64,000 bases of DNA from an uncultured Pelagibacteraceae bacterium (GTDB lineage Bacteria > Pseudomonadota > Alphaproteobacteria > Pelagibacterales > Pelagibacteraceae): contig CACESO010000005.1 of NCBI GenBank assembly GCA_902562205.1, positions 26,251 to 90,250 of the forward strand. Direction: 5' to 3'. Below are positions 18,928 to 29,444 of this stretch, piece by piece. The first letter of the stretch is position 1. Each line of letters begins with the position of its first letter. The translations under genes and the position numbers were made by a program. The notes beneath the pieces are model-generated. The model was not told the DNA's origin and searched no databases. It saw only the letters and a program-made list of their open reading frames with translations.

Positions 18928-21597
18928 TTAAATTGTATTTCTTAAAACATATTGAAGAATCCCACCATGCTTATAATATTCTAACTCATTATTAGTATCT
19001 ATTCTGCAAAGCATTTTAATTTTTTTTATTTCTCCATTTTGATATTTAAATTCGACAGATAGTTTATCCCCAGGATTTAGACCTTTTTCTATTCCATTGA
19101 CTGTAATTATTTCTGAACCTGTAAGTTTTAATTTTTTTCTGTCTATACCATCTATGAACTGTAATGGTAATATTCCCATTCCAATTAAATTCGATCTATG
19201 TATTCTCTCAAAACTTTCAGCAAATACAGATTTTACTCCTAAAAGTTTTGTACCCTTAGCTGCCCAATCTCTTGAAGAGCCTGTTCCATATTCTTTGCCG
19301 CCAATGACTATTAAATCAGTTTTTCTTTTTTTATACTCCTCTACTGCTTCAAAAACTGGCATTATTTTTTCCTCAGGGTACAGTTTAGTAAATCCCCCTT
19401 CAGTCCCTGGTGCCATCTCATTTCTTATTCTAATATTTGCAAAGGTTCCTCTCATCATAACTTCATGATTACCTCTTCTAGAGCCGTAAGAATTAAAATC
19501 TTTTTGTAGAACTTGATTTTTCATAAAATAATCACCCGTTGGACTCTCTTTTTGAATTGAGCCAGCTGGAGATATATGATCTGTCGTAACCATGTCTCCT
19601 AAAATTAATAAAGGTCTAGCATTAATAATATCCTTAAATCCATCAGGGCTATCTTTAAGATTCTCGAAGAATGGTGGTTTTTTCACATATGTTGAGTTGT
19701 CATCCCATTCATAGATGCTGCTTTCTTTTGTTTTGATATTTTGCCATTGTGATGGTCCTTTGGATACATTTGAATATCTATTAATAAACATTTCTGCATT
19801 TAGAGAATTACTTAATGTGTCTTCAATCTCTTTATTAGATGGCCAAATATCTTTTAAAAAAATATCTTTTCCATCTTTAGATTTCCCCAATGAATCTTTA
19901 TAAAAATCAAATTTCATGTGTCCAGCTAGTGCATAGGCTACTACTAAGGGTGGTGATGCCAAATAATTAGCTTTAATCAGTGGAGAGATTCTTCCTTCAA
20001 AATTTCTATTACCAGATAATACTGAAACGGCATAAATATTATTTTTTTGAACAGCTGAAGATATATTTTCTGGTAATGGACCAGAGTTACCAATACAAGT
20101 TGTACAACCATAACCAACAAGATTGAAACCGAGCTTATCTAGGTAAACGTTTAAACCGGCTTTTGCTAAGTAATCAGTAACTACTTGAGACCCTGGTGCA
20201 AGAGAAGTTTTTACCCACGGCTTTGTTGTTAACCCAAGATCACAAGCTTTCTTTGCAAGTAAACCTGCTCCGATAAGTACATTAGGATTTGATGTATTTG
20301 TACACGAAGTGATTGCTGCTATTAAAATAGAACCATCTTTAATTTCATAATCTGTCCCATCAACTTTTGAAGTGGAAAAAGTTTCCCTTTTTGTAATGTT
20401 TTTAAAATTTAAATCAAAATCTTTAGAAGCCTCTGTTAATAAAACTTTATCTTGAGGTCTTTTAGGCCCAGAAATTGTTGGAACGACTGTAGACATATCT
20501 AATTTAAGAGTGTCAGTGAAAACTATATCATCACTTACCCATAACCCTTGCTCTTGTGCATATCTTTTAACTATTTCTACTTGATTTTTATCTCTACCAG
20601 AAAACTCTAGATATTTTAAAGTTTCATCATCAATTGGAAAAAAACCACATGTTGCTCCATACTCTGGTGCCATATTAGCTATAGTTGCTCTGTCAGCAAG
20701 AGTAAGATTTTTAAGTCCCTCCCCATAAAATTCAACAAACTTTCCAACAACACCTTTATCCCTTAACATTTTAACTACTGTCAAAACTAAGTCAGTTGCA
20801 GTTGTACCTTCTGGAAGTTTATTTGTTATTTCAAAACCAATCACTTCAGGTATTAACATGGAGATCGGCTGCCCGAGCATACCGGCTTCCGCTTCTATGC
20901 CTCCTACTCCCCATCCAAGAACAGACAAGCCATTTACCATAGTAGTGTGGCTATCAGTTCCTACTAAAGTATCTGGAAAAATATAATCTTTGTTTTCAAA
21001 TTTTTCTTTCCATACTACTTTGGAAAGATACTCTAGATTAACTTGATGGCATATCCCAGTCCCTGGTGGAACTATTCTAAAATTATCAAAAGCTTGTTGT
21101 CCCCATTTCAAAAAAGAATATCTCTCAGCATTTCTCTGGAATTCAATTTCAACATTTTTCTTTAACGAGTCTGGAGTTGAAAACTTATCAACTTGTACTG
21201 AGTGGTCGATCACTAAATCAACAGAAGACAATGGATTTATTATTTGTGGATCCATATTTTTTTCTTTAACAGCCTCACGCATAGCAGCTAAATCTGCGAC
21301 TGCGGGTATTCCTGTATAATCTTGTAGAAGTACTCTAGCAGGTCTATACGCAATTTCTGTCTCGGACTTTTTATCTTTTAGCCATTTTTGCAAAGCAAGG
21401 ATTTGATCTTTGGTGACTGTCTTGCCATCTTCATACCGTAGTAAATTTTCTAATAAAACTTTTAATGATTTAGGTAGTTTTTCTATACCTTTTAAACCAT
21501 TCTGTTCTGCAGTTTTCAAAGAAAAATAATTATATTCTTTTTCATTAATATTAATCGAGGTGAGAGATTTATAAGAATTTTTATTTCCTGGTTTCAT
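18928..21597 (-). CDS. acnA: Aconitate hydratase A
   Basis: VLLQDYTGIPAVADLAAMR, DTLVGTDSHTTMVNGL, SCTNTSNPNVLIGAGLLA, GYGCTTCIGNSGPL. Confidence 0.97.
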   Translation of the reverse strand: MKPGNKNSYKSLTSININEKEYNYFSLKTAEQNGLKGIEKLPKSLKVLLENLLRYEDGKTVTKDQILALQKWLKDKKSETEIAYRPARVLLQDYTGIPAVADLAAMREAVKEKNMDPQIINPLSSVDLVIDHSVQVDKFSTPDSLKKNVEIEFQRNAERYSFLKWGQQAFDNFRIVPPGTGICHQVNLEYLSKVVWKEKFENKDYIFPDTLVGTDSHTTMVNGLSVLGWGVGGIEAEAGMLGQPISMLIPEVIGFEITNKLPEGTTATDLVLTVVKMLRDKGVVGKFVEFYGEGLKNLTLADRATIANMAPEYGATCGFFPIDDETLKYLEFSGRDKNQVEIVKRYAQEQGLWVSDDIVFTDTLKLDMSTVVPTISGPKRPQDKVLLTEASKDFDLNFKNITKRETFSTSKVDGTDYEIKDGSILIAAITSCTNTSNPNVLIGAGLLAKKACDLGLTTKPWVKTSLAPGSQVVTDYLAKAGLNVYLDKLGFNLVGYGCTTCIGNSGPLPENISSAVQKNNIYAVSVLSGNRNFEGRISPLIKANYLASPPLVVAYALAGHMKFDFYKDSLGKSKDGKDIFLKDIWPSNKEIEDTLSNSLNAEMFINRYSNVSKGPSQWQNIKTKESSIYEWDDNSTYVKKPPFFENLKDSPDGFKDIINARPLLILGDMVTTDHISPAGSIQKESPTGDYFMKNQVLQKDFNSYGSRRGNHEVMMRGTFANIRIRNEMAPGTEGGFTKLYPEEKIMPVFEAVEEYKKRKTDLIVIGGKEYGTGSSRDWAAKGTKLLGVKSVFAESFERIHRSNLIGMGILPLQFIDGIDRKKLKLTGSEIITVNGIEKGLNPGDKLSVEFKYQNGEIKKIKMLCRIDTNNELEYYKHGGILQYVLRNTI

Positions 21598-21688
21598 ATC
21601 AAATTATTTTTTTGAGTAAAAAGTAAGCTGACATAACATAATAAAATAATTAAATAAATTTATCATTTGTCGCAAATTTACTAGCAAA

Positions 21689-22030
21689 TTAAGCTATCGG
21701 TAACCCATCATCAGTTTTCTGTGAAGGGTGGAGTAATACAACTTTTCCCTCTTGGTCGATTGCACCAAGTATTAAAACCTGTGAAACAACTCCAGCGATA
21801 TTTTTTTCTGCAAAATTACAGACACCAATAACCTGCTTATTCATCAAATTTTCCTCATTATAATAATGTGTAATTTGGGCAGAAGATTGTTTAATGCCTA
21901 TTTCTTTTCCAAAATCAACCTTTACAACTAGTGAAGGTTTTCGAGCCTTTTCATTTTTTTTGACTGAAATTACAGTACCGATTCTTAAATCGATCTTATC
22001 AAATTGATCATAGGATATTTGTTCTTTCAT
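21689..22030 (-). CDS. CsaA-like tRNA-binding-domain protein
   Basis: FDKIDLRIGTVISVKKNEKARKPSLVVKVDFGKEIGIKQSSAQIT. Confidence 0.88.
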   Translation of the reverse strand: MKEQISYDQFDKIDLRIGTVISVKKNEKARKPSLVVKVDFGKEIGIKQSSAQITHYYNEENLMNKQVIGVCNFAEKNIAGVVSQVLILGAIDQEGKVVLLHPSQKTDDGLPIA

Positions 22031-22057
22031 GGAATTAATATATAATTCTTTTTACGA

Positions 22058-23248
22058 ATGAGTACAGAAAATTATTCAGATAAATTATATAACGATTCAA
22101 TAAAAATTCTCTCTGATTTGATAGGGTTTAAAACTATTTCAGGTGAAGATAATAACTCAATTATTAATTACTGTGAAAAAATTTTAGGTGATGCCGGCGC
22201 ATCATCATTTAAGGTATTTGATAATGATAAAAAAAGAGTAAACCTATTTTCAACTTTAAAATCAAAAAAAAAGACCGGAAAAAAATCTATAATTTTTTCG
22301 GGTCATACTGATGTGGTGCCTGTAACCAAAAGTTGGTCAACAGATCCTTTTAAAGCAACAATTAAAGATGGGAAACTGTTTGGAAGAGGATCGTGTGATA
22401 TGAAGGGTTTTTTGGCTTGCGTGTTAGCATATGCACCAGTATTTTCCTCTGAAAAATTAGATCGAGATATCCATTTTTCTTTTACTTTTGATGAAGAGAC
22501 AGCGTGTCAAGGAGCGCCCCTTTTAATAGATGAATTAAAAAAAAGAAATATAAAAAACTCTTTGTGTATTGTTGGAGAGCCTACTAATATGAAAATAATT
22601 GATGCTCACAAGGGTTGTTATGAATACACAACACATTTTCATGGTCTTGCTGGTCATGGTTCGCAGCCTGACAAAGGAGTGAATGCAGTAGAATATGCTT
22701 CGAAATTTATTCAAAAACTTATGCAATTAAGAGAAGATTTAAAAAAAAGAAAACCTAAAAATTCTGTATTTAACCCACCATATACTACTCTACAAATTGG
22801 AGGTATTTCAGGTGGAATTGCAAGAAATGTAATAGCTGACAAATGTAAGGTTGATTGGGAATTAAGACCTGTTGTAAAAGAAGATGGGGTCTTTGTTAAT
22901 AATGAAATAGATAAATTTGTAAAAACAGAATTACTTCCAGAAATGCAAAAAGTTTATTCAAAATCTGAGATACGAAAGGAAGTAATCGGAGAAATTATAG
23001 GGTTCAATAGAGAAAAAAATTCTGAGGCTTGTGAGTTAGTATCAAGCATTACTGGAGATAATTCACGTGAAGTTGTGTCTTTTGGTACAGAGGCAGGGCT
23101 TTTTCAAGAAATTGGAATTAGCACAGTTGTTTGTGGACCTGGATCAATTGAACAAGCTCACAAAGTTAATGAATTTATTAAGTTAGAAGAATTAAAAAAA
23201 TGTCTTAGGTTTTTGGATGGTGTTAAAGAAAAATCAAAATTTAATTAG
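22058..23248 (+). CDS. argE: Acetylornithine deacetylase (M20 family)
   Basis: IIFSGHTDVVPV, LFGRGSCDMKGFLAC, FDEETACQGA. Confidence 0.85.
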   Translation: MSTENYSDKLYNDSIKILSDLIGFKTISGEDNNSIINYCEKILGDAGASSFKVFDNDKKRVNLFSTLKSKKKTGKKSIIFSGHTDVVPVTKSWSTDPFKATIKDGKLFGRGSCDMKGFLACVLAYAPVFSSEKLDRDIHFSFTFDEETACQGAPLLIDELKKRNIKNSLCIVGEPTNMKIIDAHKGCYEYTTHFHGLAGHGSQPDKGVNAVEYASKFIQKLMQLREDLKKRKPKNSVFNPPYTTLQIGGISGGIARNVIADKCKVDWELRPVVKEDGVFVNNEIDKFVKTELLPEMQKVYSKSEIRKEVIGEIIGFNREKNSEACELVSSITGDNSREVVSFGTEAGLFQEIGISTVVCGPGSIEQAHKVNEFIKLEELKKCLRFLDGVKEKSKFN

Positions 23249-24677
23249 CCCAACCACCTACTGATTTAACTTCTAAAAATTCTAATAAGCCTTCTTTTCC
23301 TGCTTCACGACCTATACCAGAGTGTTTGAACCCTCCGAACGGTGCATCGACTGCTATACCAGCTCCGTTAACATCTACCATTCCAGATCTAAGTCTTCTT
23401 GCAACTCTATTGGCTTTTTCTTTATCTTTAGTTTGAATGTAATTAGTTAGACCGTAATCAGTATCATTTGCAATACTTATTGCTTCCTCCTCGTTTTCGA
23501 AAGGTATAATTGAAAGCACTGGACCAAAAATTTCAGTTCTTGCAATTTCCATTTGATTATTAACGTCGGCAAAGGCTGTAGGTTTAACAAAGTAACCTTT
23601 ATCTATTCCATCAGGTTTTCCTACTCCCCCTGCAACAAGTTTGGCACCTTCATCAATACCTTTTTGAATAAGCGATTGTATTTTTTTGTATTGTACTTCA
23701 GATACTACTGGACCGATGTGTTCCCCTTCTTTTTTAGGATCTCCAACTTTCATAGTATTTGCAAATTTTTTTACTCTTTCAACCGCCTCGTCATACATAC
23801 TTTTTTCGACAAGCATTCTTGTTGGTGCATTACAAGATTGGCCTGAGTTTCTAAAGCATCTCAAAGCTCCTCTCTCGATAGCTTCAGGGTCTGCATCTTC
23901 AAAAATTATATTTGCTCCTTTTCCACCAAGTTCAAGACTAACTCTTTTGAAATCTTTAGCTGCATTTTGTGATATTAAAGCCCCTGCTCTTGTTGATCCT
24001 GTAAATGAGATCATGTTTATATCTGGATGGCTTGTTAAAGCATCTCCCGTTGTTGCGCCATCTCCATTAACTAAATTGAAAACTCCTGGAGGAAAACCTG
24101 CTTCATCAATGAGTTCTGTTAATATCATTGCTGATAGTGGTGCTACTTCAGATGGTTTTAAAATCATAGTGCAGCCTGAAGCTAAAGCGGGCATAACTTT
24201 TAAACATGTTTGGTTCATTGGCCAATTCCAAGGTGTAATTAATGCACACACCCCTTTAGGTTCATAAATAAGTCTTTGGTTTTTTGCATGCTCCCCTAGT
24301 GGTTTCTCAAAATCAAATTCTTTTAAATATCTAATAAAAGTTTTTATATGTGCGGCACCTGTTCCGGCTTGCAATTTTGTTGAAAAATCTTTTGGAGCTC
24401 CCATTTCTGTAGTTATGGTTTCAGCAATGTCCGACCATCTTTTTTTATATAATTCATATAATTTCTCTAATGGTTCTAATCTTTCTTTTTTTGATGAGAA
24501 AGCCCATGTTTTGAAAGCTTCTTTTGCAGACAAAACTGCATCATTGACATCTTCTTTTGAACCTAAAGATATTTCTGCACAAACCTCTTCTGTTGCAGGA
24601 TTTATTACTTGAATACTTTTATTACTTTTTGGTGAAACCCATTTACCATTAATATAAAATTTTTTTTTGTCAGACAT
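23241..24677 (-). CDS. Aldehyde dehydrogenase family protein
   Basis: TPWNWPMNQ, SLELGGKGANIIFEDAD, RNSGQSCNAPTR. Confidence 0.93.
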   Translation of the reverse strand: MSDKKKFYINGKWVSPKSNKSIQVINPATEEVCAEISLGSKEDVNDAVLSAKEAFKTWAFSSKKERLEPLEKLYELYKKRWSDIAETITTEMGAPKDFSTKLQAGTGAAHIKTFIRYLKEFDFEKPLGEHAKNQRLIYEPKGVCALITPWNWPMNQTCLKVMPALASGCTMILKPSEVAPLSAMILTELIDEAGFPPGVFNLVNGDGATTGDALTSHPDINMISFTGSTRAGALISQNAAKDFKRVSLELGGKGANIIFEDADPEAIERGALRCFRNSGQSCNAPTRMLVEKSMYDEAVERVKKFANTMKVGDPKKEGEHIGPVVSEVQYKKIQSLIQKGIDEGAKLVAGGVGKPDGIDKGYFVKPTAFADVNNQMEIARTEIFGPVLSIIPFENEEEAISIANDTDYGLTNYIQTKDKEKANRVARRLRSGMVDVNGAGIAVDAPFGGFKHSGIGREAGKEGLLEFLEVKSVGGWAN

Positions 24678-24691
24678 GACGGGAAATTAAC

Positions 24692-25687
24692 TTATCCTTT
24701 TACTTTTGCAAATAAATTAGTGATTTCATAAATTATTGTTGCTGCGGCTAATGATGTTACCTCAGCGTGATCATAAGCAGGGGAGACCTCTACAACATCT
24801 GCTGAAATCAGTTTCATTCCCGATAATCCTCTTATTACGTTTACCATTTCTCTTGTAGACATACCTGCTATCTCAGGGGTTCCCGTACCTGGTGCATATG
24901 CTGGATCAAGGACATCTATATCAATTGATAAATATAATGGATTGTCGCCTACTCTTTTTCTTATTCTTTGAACAATTTTATCAACTCCCTCACTTTGGAA
25001 TTCATCGCAATGAATTGTTTTAAATCCAAAACTTTCATCGTTTTTAAGATCATCTCTGCTGTAGAGCGGTCCTCTTATACCAACATGCATTGATGCATCA
25101 TCTAGGAATAAATTTTCTTCTCGAGCTCTACGAAAAGGTGTTCCATGGGTATAAGGTGCACCCATGTAAGTATCCCATGTATCTAAGTGAGCATCAAAAT
25201 GAACAAGTGCTACAGGTCCTCCATTTATTTTGTTGATTGCTCTTAAAAGTGGAAATGCTATCGTATGATCTCCTCCCATGCTAATGATTCTGCCAGTCTT
25301 TTTAAGTAAATCGTAAGCACCTTTTTCTATTTGTTTTATTGCCTCATCAATATTAAATGGATTACAGGTTATATCCCCAGCGTCAGCAACTTGCTGAACT
25401 TTAAATGGTTCAACATCATAATTTGGGTGGTAGTTAGTTCTTAAATGTCTTGAAGCCTGTCTTATGCTTTGAGGACCAAATCTTGCGCCTGGTCTATAAC
25501 TTGTGCCTGCATCAAAAGGAATGCCAACGATTGCTAAATCGCAACTTTCTACATCTCTTAACTCGGGTAACCTTGCAAAAGTACTTGGACCAGCAAATCT
25601 TGGAACTACTGTTCCACTTACTGGTTGAATAGGATTTTTATTTTTTTTTTTCACGAAAATATAACAATCGATATTAGTACCATCCAA
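24692..25687 (-). CDS. Agmatinase/ureohydrolase family protein (start uncertain)
   Basis: SMGGDHTIAFPLLRAI, ALVHFDAHLDTWD, SIDIDVLDPAYAPGTGTPE; alternative GTG start near 25654. Confidence 0.88.
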   Translation of the reverse strand: MDGTNIDCYIFVKKKNKNPIQPVSGTVVPRFAGPSTFARLPELRDVESCDLAIVGIPFDAGTSYRPGARFGPQSIRQASRHLRTNYHPNYDVEPFKVQQVADAGDITCNPFNIDEAIKQIEKGAYDLLKKTGRIISMGGDHTIAFPLLRAINKINGGPVALVHFDAHLDTWDTYMGAPYTHGTPFRRAREENLFLDDASMHVGIRGPLYSRDDLKNDESFGFKTIHCDEFQSEGVDKIVQRIRKRVGDNPLYLSIDIDVLDPAYAPGTGTPEIAGMSTREMVNVIRGLSGMKLISADVVEVSPAYDHAEVTSLAAATIIYEITNLFAKVKG

Positions 25688-25828
25688 AAAAACCCATAAT
25701 AATAGACAATGTATTTACTAGTAAAAAGATTTGGAACTGATTTAGGATCTGACTCTCTCTTTTTCTTTTTTTTCATTTCTTTAATGTACCATATGATATT
25801 AAATTCTAATATGTTTATATTCAAAAAA

Positions 25829-26560
25829 ATGAAATTAAATATTTTAATATTATTATTATTCTTCACAATTTTTCAGTCTAAAGCTGACCAAATTTATGAA
25901 TTAATAAAAATACCTAATCTTAAGATCTATCAAATAGATAAAGAAAATAATTTGAGATATCTTACCCCTAAAAAAGACTTCGTTACTAATTCAGGAATAA
26001 ATAATGTTAGCTGTAAAAAATCAAATAACTATAAAGTTGAGAAAAAATATATAAAAACTAAAAATGAGTTGAATGTTTTTAAAAAGGCACTTTTTGAAAA
26101 AATAAAACTAAAATATATCGTTTTATGTGAAAAGTTAAAAGTTGGTGAGATTAATGCTCTTGGTTTTGCTAACCCAGAGATGGAAACAATTTTATTGAAT
26201 ATCAATACAAATGATGATGATTTTGAAAGAGTAATTCATCATGAAATATTTCATATTATAGAAAATAATTATAAAAAATTTTTCCCAGATTCAGTTTGGG
26301 CTAAATTTAATAATCCAAGTTTTTATTATTCAGGTAGTTCAACAAGTCCAGAGGCGTATAGTCTAGCGAAACTTAATAATACTAATGGTTTCTTTTCAGA
26401 ATATGCAAAATATTCAATATCAGAAGACATGGCTGAAACCTTTTCCTTTATCACTTCTAGGGAAAAATATGTTTCCGAAGTAATAAACTTAGACAAAATT
26501 CTAAATAAAAAAGTAATTTTTATAAAAGAAGGAATGTCAAATATTAAAAAATCTTTATAA
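25829..26560 (+). CDS. Secreted putative HExxH metalloprotease-like protein
   Basis: Internal ATG gives signal peptide MKLNILILLLFFTIFQSKA; VIHHEIFHIIENNY motif; track start at 25709 overlaps divergent context. Confidence 0.6.
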   Translation: MKLNILILLLFFTIFQSKADQIYELIKIPNLKIYQIDKENNLRYLTPKKDFVTNSGINNVSCKKSNNYKVEKKYIKTKNELNVFKKALFEKIKLKYIVLCEKLKVGEINALGFANPEMETILLNINTNDDDFERVIHHEIFHIIENNYKKFFPDSVWAKFNNPSFYYSGSSTSPEAYSLAKLNNTNGFFSEYAKYSISEDMAETFSFITSREKYVSEVINLDKILNKKVIFIKEGMSNIKKSL

Positions 26561-26569
26561 ATTTTAAAA

Positions 26570-27226
26570 ATGCTTACAAAAATAAAACAAAGTAAATCCG
26601 AAAAAATTTTGCTTATTTTTTTGATTTCATTAGCAATCTTTGCTGTCTCATCTTTTGTATTGATAAAAAATAAATGTCTTTTTGTAGAAAATGTTAAAAT
26701 TGATAAACTTACTTTTGAGAATAGAGAAAATATTGTTGTCATGAATATAAATTGTGGAAATGTTATCATCGAACTTTTGCCTGAGGTTTCACCCAATGCT
26801 GTTGCAAGGTTTAAAAATATGATATTTAACAAAGAATATGATGATGTAGCTTTTCATCGTGTTGTAGAAAATTTTTTAGTCCAAGCGGGAGATTTAGAAT
26901 TTGGCAAAAAAGGAGATATAAATTACACTTATATTGGTAGCGGTAAATCAAAATACAGTTTGATTAAACCAGAAAAAAATAAACCGTTTGATTTTAAAAA
27001 AGGTTCTGTTGGATTTGCGAAAAGTAAAAATGGAGACATGGAAGATAGTGAATTTTTTATACTTCTTTCAGACGCACCTTTATTTGAGGGTGAGTACACT
27101 CCGCTTGGAAATGTAACTCATGGATTTGCAGCATTAACAAAAATTAAATCTGGAAATAAGTCTGAGTATGTGTTGCGACCTGACTTTATTAATTCTTTGA
27201 GGATGTTATCTGAGATTTCTAATTGA
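26570..27226 (+). CDS. Cyclophilin-type peptidyl-prolyl cis-trans isomerase, membrane-anchored
   Basis: VVMNINCGNVIIELLPEVSPNAVARFKNM, VAFHRVVENFLVQAGD. Confidence 0.85.
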   Translation: MLTKIKQSKSEKILLIFLISLAIFAVSSFVLIKNKCLFVENVKIDKLTFENRENIVVMNINCGNVIIELLPEVSPNAVARFKNMIFNKEYDDVAFHRVVENFLVQAGDLEFGKKGDINYTYIGSGKSKYSLIKPEKNKPFDFKKGSVGFAKSKNGDMEDSEFFILLSDAPLFEGEYTPLGNVTHGFAALTKIKSGNKSEYVLRPDFINSLRMLSEISN

Positions 27227-29441
27227 CCAAAGGTTTGCCAGTAGACAATGTATGCTTTATTCTATCTTGAGTTTTTTTATTTTCAATCAATCTCATAAAA
27301 GAATCTAGTTCTAATTTGTAAATATCATCCTCAGTCAATGTTTTTTCAGAATTCGTATCACCACCACTTAAAACATTTGCAAGTTCTTTTCCTACCGTCA
27401 TACCATGATCAAAGATAATTTTATCATTATAAAGTTTATCCAAAGTTTTAAACATTTTTTCTCTTACTGATTTTCCCGATAATTTAAAAGTACACTCATT
27501 ACTTGGTTTAAAATTTTTATTTTCCTCTATAACTTTTTTTGCTTCTGAAAATAAGCTATTCCTATTCATTATTTTTTTATCAGTTGGTAACAAGTATTTC
27601 AGGGGCTCGGCTTCAATTGGAGAAGATGCAGTTTTTCCATAACCTATTATTTCAAATACTTTAAGTGGTGCAAAATCTAAATCTTTCTTAGACTCCTCGC
27701 TTTGAGCCCATCTCCACAGCATCTCTTTACATCCACCTCCAGCGGGTACAAGTCCAACCATTGTCTCGACTAAACCCACTACTATATTTGTGTGAGATGT
27801 TACAAAATTGCTTTGAACCATTACTTCAAATCCACCACCTAAAGTAAGCCCAGAAGGTGCTGAGACAACAGGAAATTTTGAATACTTAAGTTGTTTACAA
27901 GTATCTTGAAAATATTTAATAAATTTTTCTATAGATTTAAAATCCCCTTTTTCAGCGAAGTTCATTGTATATGACAAATTAACACCAGCAGAAAATTGCA
28001 TACTTTCATTTATAATGATCAGAGGTTTATCTGTTGCTTTTTTTAAACTATCCATAGAGTCGTAATCTAGTGCGCATGCTTTAGTGGTAAACTCTACAAT
28101 GTTAAAATCTTTAAACCTGTAAATCTCTGCTGACTTGTTTTTATCTAAACTCAAAGCTTTAGGCTTGACCTTGCCAAGTGTTTCTATTTCGGTGTAAATT
28201 TGTCTTTCACCATAAAAGTTTTCATCTTTTTTTACTGAAAGTTCCTCTAAAAATTTGTTTCCCTTAAATTCATCAACACGATTGAAAAAATTTTTTACAC
28301 CGATTGATTTAAGCATTTCAAAGGGTCCCATAGCCCAGTTAAATCCTAATCTCATAGCTTCATCAATGTCATTGAATTTATCAGTTATACCTGGGACTAA
28401 AGATGATGCATATTTAATAATTTGAGAAATTACTGACCAAGCATATTCTCCGTATTTGTCTTTCCTGTTAATAATAGTGTTAAGGTCCACAGTATCAATT
28501 TTAAGATCAATTTTTTTAGACTCAGAATATTGTCCTGTTTGAAGGTTAATTGCCTCCAAAATTTTTTGGTTTTCTAATTTTTTCATTCTATAGAAACCAC
28601 CCTTACCTTTTCTTCCAATATAACCAGTTTCGATCAATTTTTTTACAAGTGGTATTTCTTTAGCGACCTCCTGAAATTTATCATTTTCTGGAAGTTCTTT
28701 TACAAAACTTTTTAAAACATCTGCCATCAAATCAATACCAATTAGATCATATAAACCAAACACTCCAGTTTTAGGTATTCCCATAGGTCTTCCAAAAACT
28801 GCATCAGCCTCTTCAATAGTCAATTTCATTTTAAATGCTTCAGTCATAGCAACTTGCATTGCATAAACTCCTACCCTATTTCCAAGGAAACCTGGCGTAT
28901 CGTTACAAACAATGGCTCCTTTACCAAGTTCTTTTTCACAAAAGACTTTCAAAGAATTAATTTTTTTTAAATCATTATTTTCATTTTTTACTATTTCTAA
29001 CAAACCCATGTATCTAACTGGATTAAAGAAGTGTGTTATGCAAAAATCTTTTTTTTGCTCATCAGTCATATTTTCGGATAGAATTTTAATTGGAATTGAG
29101 GAAGTGTTAGATGAGACAATAGCTCCATCTTTCCTATTATCAAAGATTTTTTTATAAATTTGATGTTTAATATCTATTCTTTCAACCACAGCTTCGACTA
29201 TCCAGTCTGCCTCTTTTACAACTTTAAAATCATCGTTGATATTGCCAACTTTGATATTATCAATTTTTGATTTATCAATTAATAATGGCGGTCTTGATTT
29301 ATGTATTCGCTCTCTTGCCTTGGTGCTTATGTCAGTCGTAAGATCTAATAAAGTAACTGGTACATTCGCATTACATAAATGAGCAGCGATTCCACTACCC
29401 ATAGTTCCAGAGCCTATTACAACAACCTTTTTGATTTCCAT
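27219..29441 (-). CDS. 3-hydroxyacyl-CoA dehydrogenase / enoyl-CoA hydratase fusion (FadN-like domain order)
   Basis: N-terminal VVVIGSGTMGSGIAAHL; HFFNPVRYMGLLEIV; C-terminal crotonase segment SAPSGLTLGGGFEVMV...GLVPAGGGCKEML. Confidence 0.9.
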   Translation of the reverse strand: MEIKKVVVIGSGTMGSGIAAHLCNANVPVTLLDLTTDISTKARERIHKSRPPLLIDKSKIDNIKVGNINDDFKVVKEADWIVEAVVERIDIKHQIYKKIFDNRKDGAIVSSNTSSIPIKILSENMTDEQKKDFCITHFFNPVRYMGLLEIVKNENNDLKKINSLKVFCEKELGKGAIVCNDTPGFLGNRVGVYAMQVAMTEAFKMKLTIEEADAVFGRPMGIPKTGVFGLYDLIGIDLMADVLKSFVKELPENDKFQEVAKEIPLVKKLIETGYIGRKGKGGFYRMKKLENQKILEAINLQTGQYSESKKIDLKIDTVDLNTIINRKDKYGEYAWSVISQIIKYASSLVPGITDKFNDIDEAMRLGFNWAMGPFEMLKSIGVKNFFNRVDEFKGNKFLEELSVKKDENFYGERQIYTEIETLGKVKPKALSLDKNKSAEIYRFKDFNIVEFTTKACALDYDSMDSLKKATDKPLIIINESMQFSAGVNLSYTMNFAEKGDFKSIEKFIKYFQDTCKQLKYSKFPVVSAPSGLTLGGGFEVMVQSNFVTSHTNIVVGLVETMVGLVPAGGGCKEMLWRWAQSEESKKDLDFAPLKVFEIIGYGKTASSPIEAEPLKYLLPTDKKIMNRNSLFSEAKKVIEENKNFKPSNECTFKLSGKSVREKMFKTLDKLYNDKIIFDHGMTVGKELANVLSGGDTNSEKTLTEDDIYKLELDSFMRLIENKKTQDRIKHTLSTGKPLVN

Positions 29442-29444
29442 TTT

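Noticed and set aside
21598-21688. Possible regulatory RNA downstream of the CsaA-like gene and upstream of acnA
   Set aside because: AT-rich spacer without a clear hairpin or promoter consensus.
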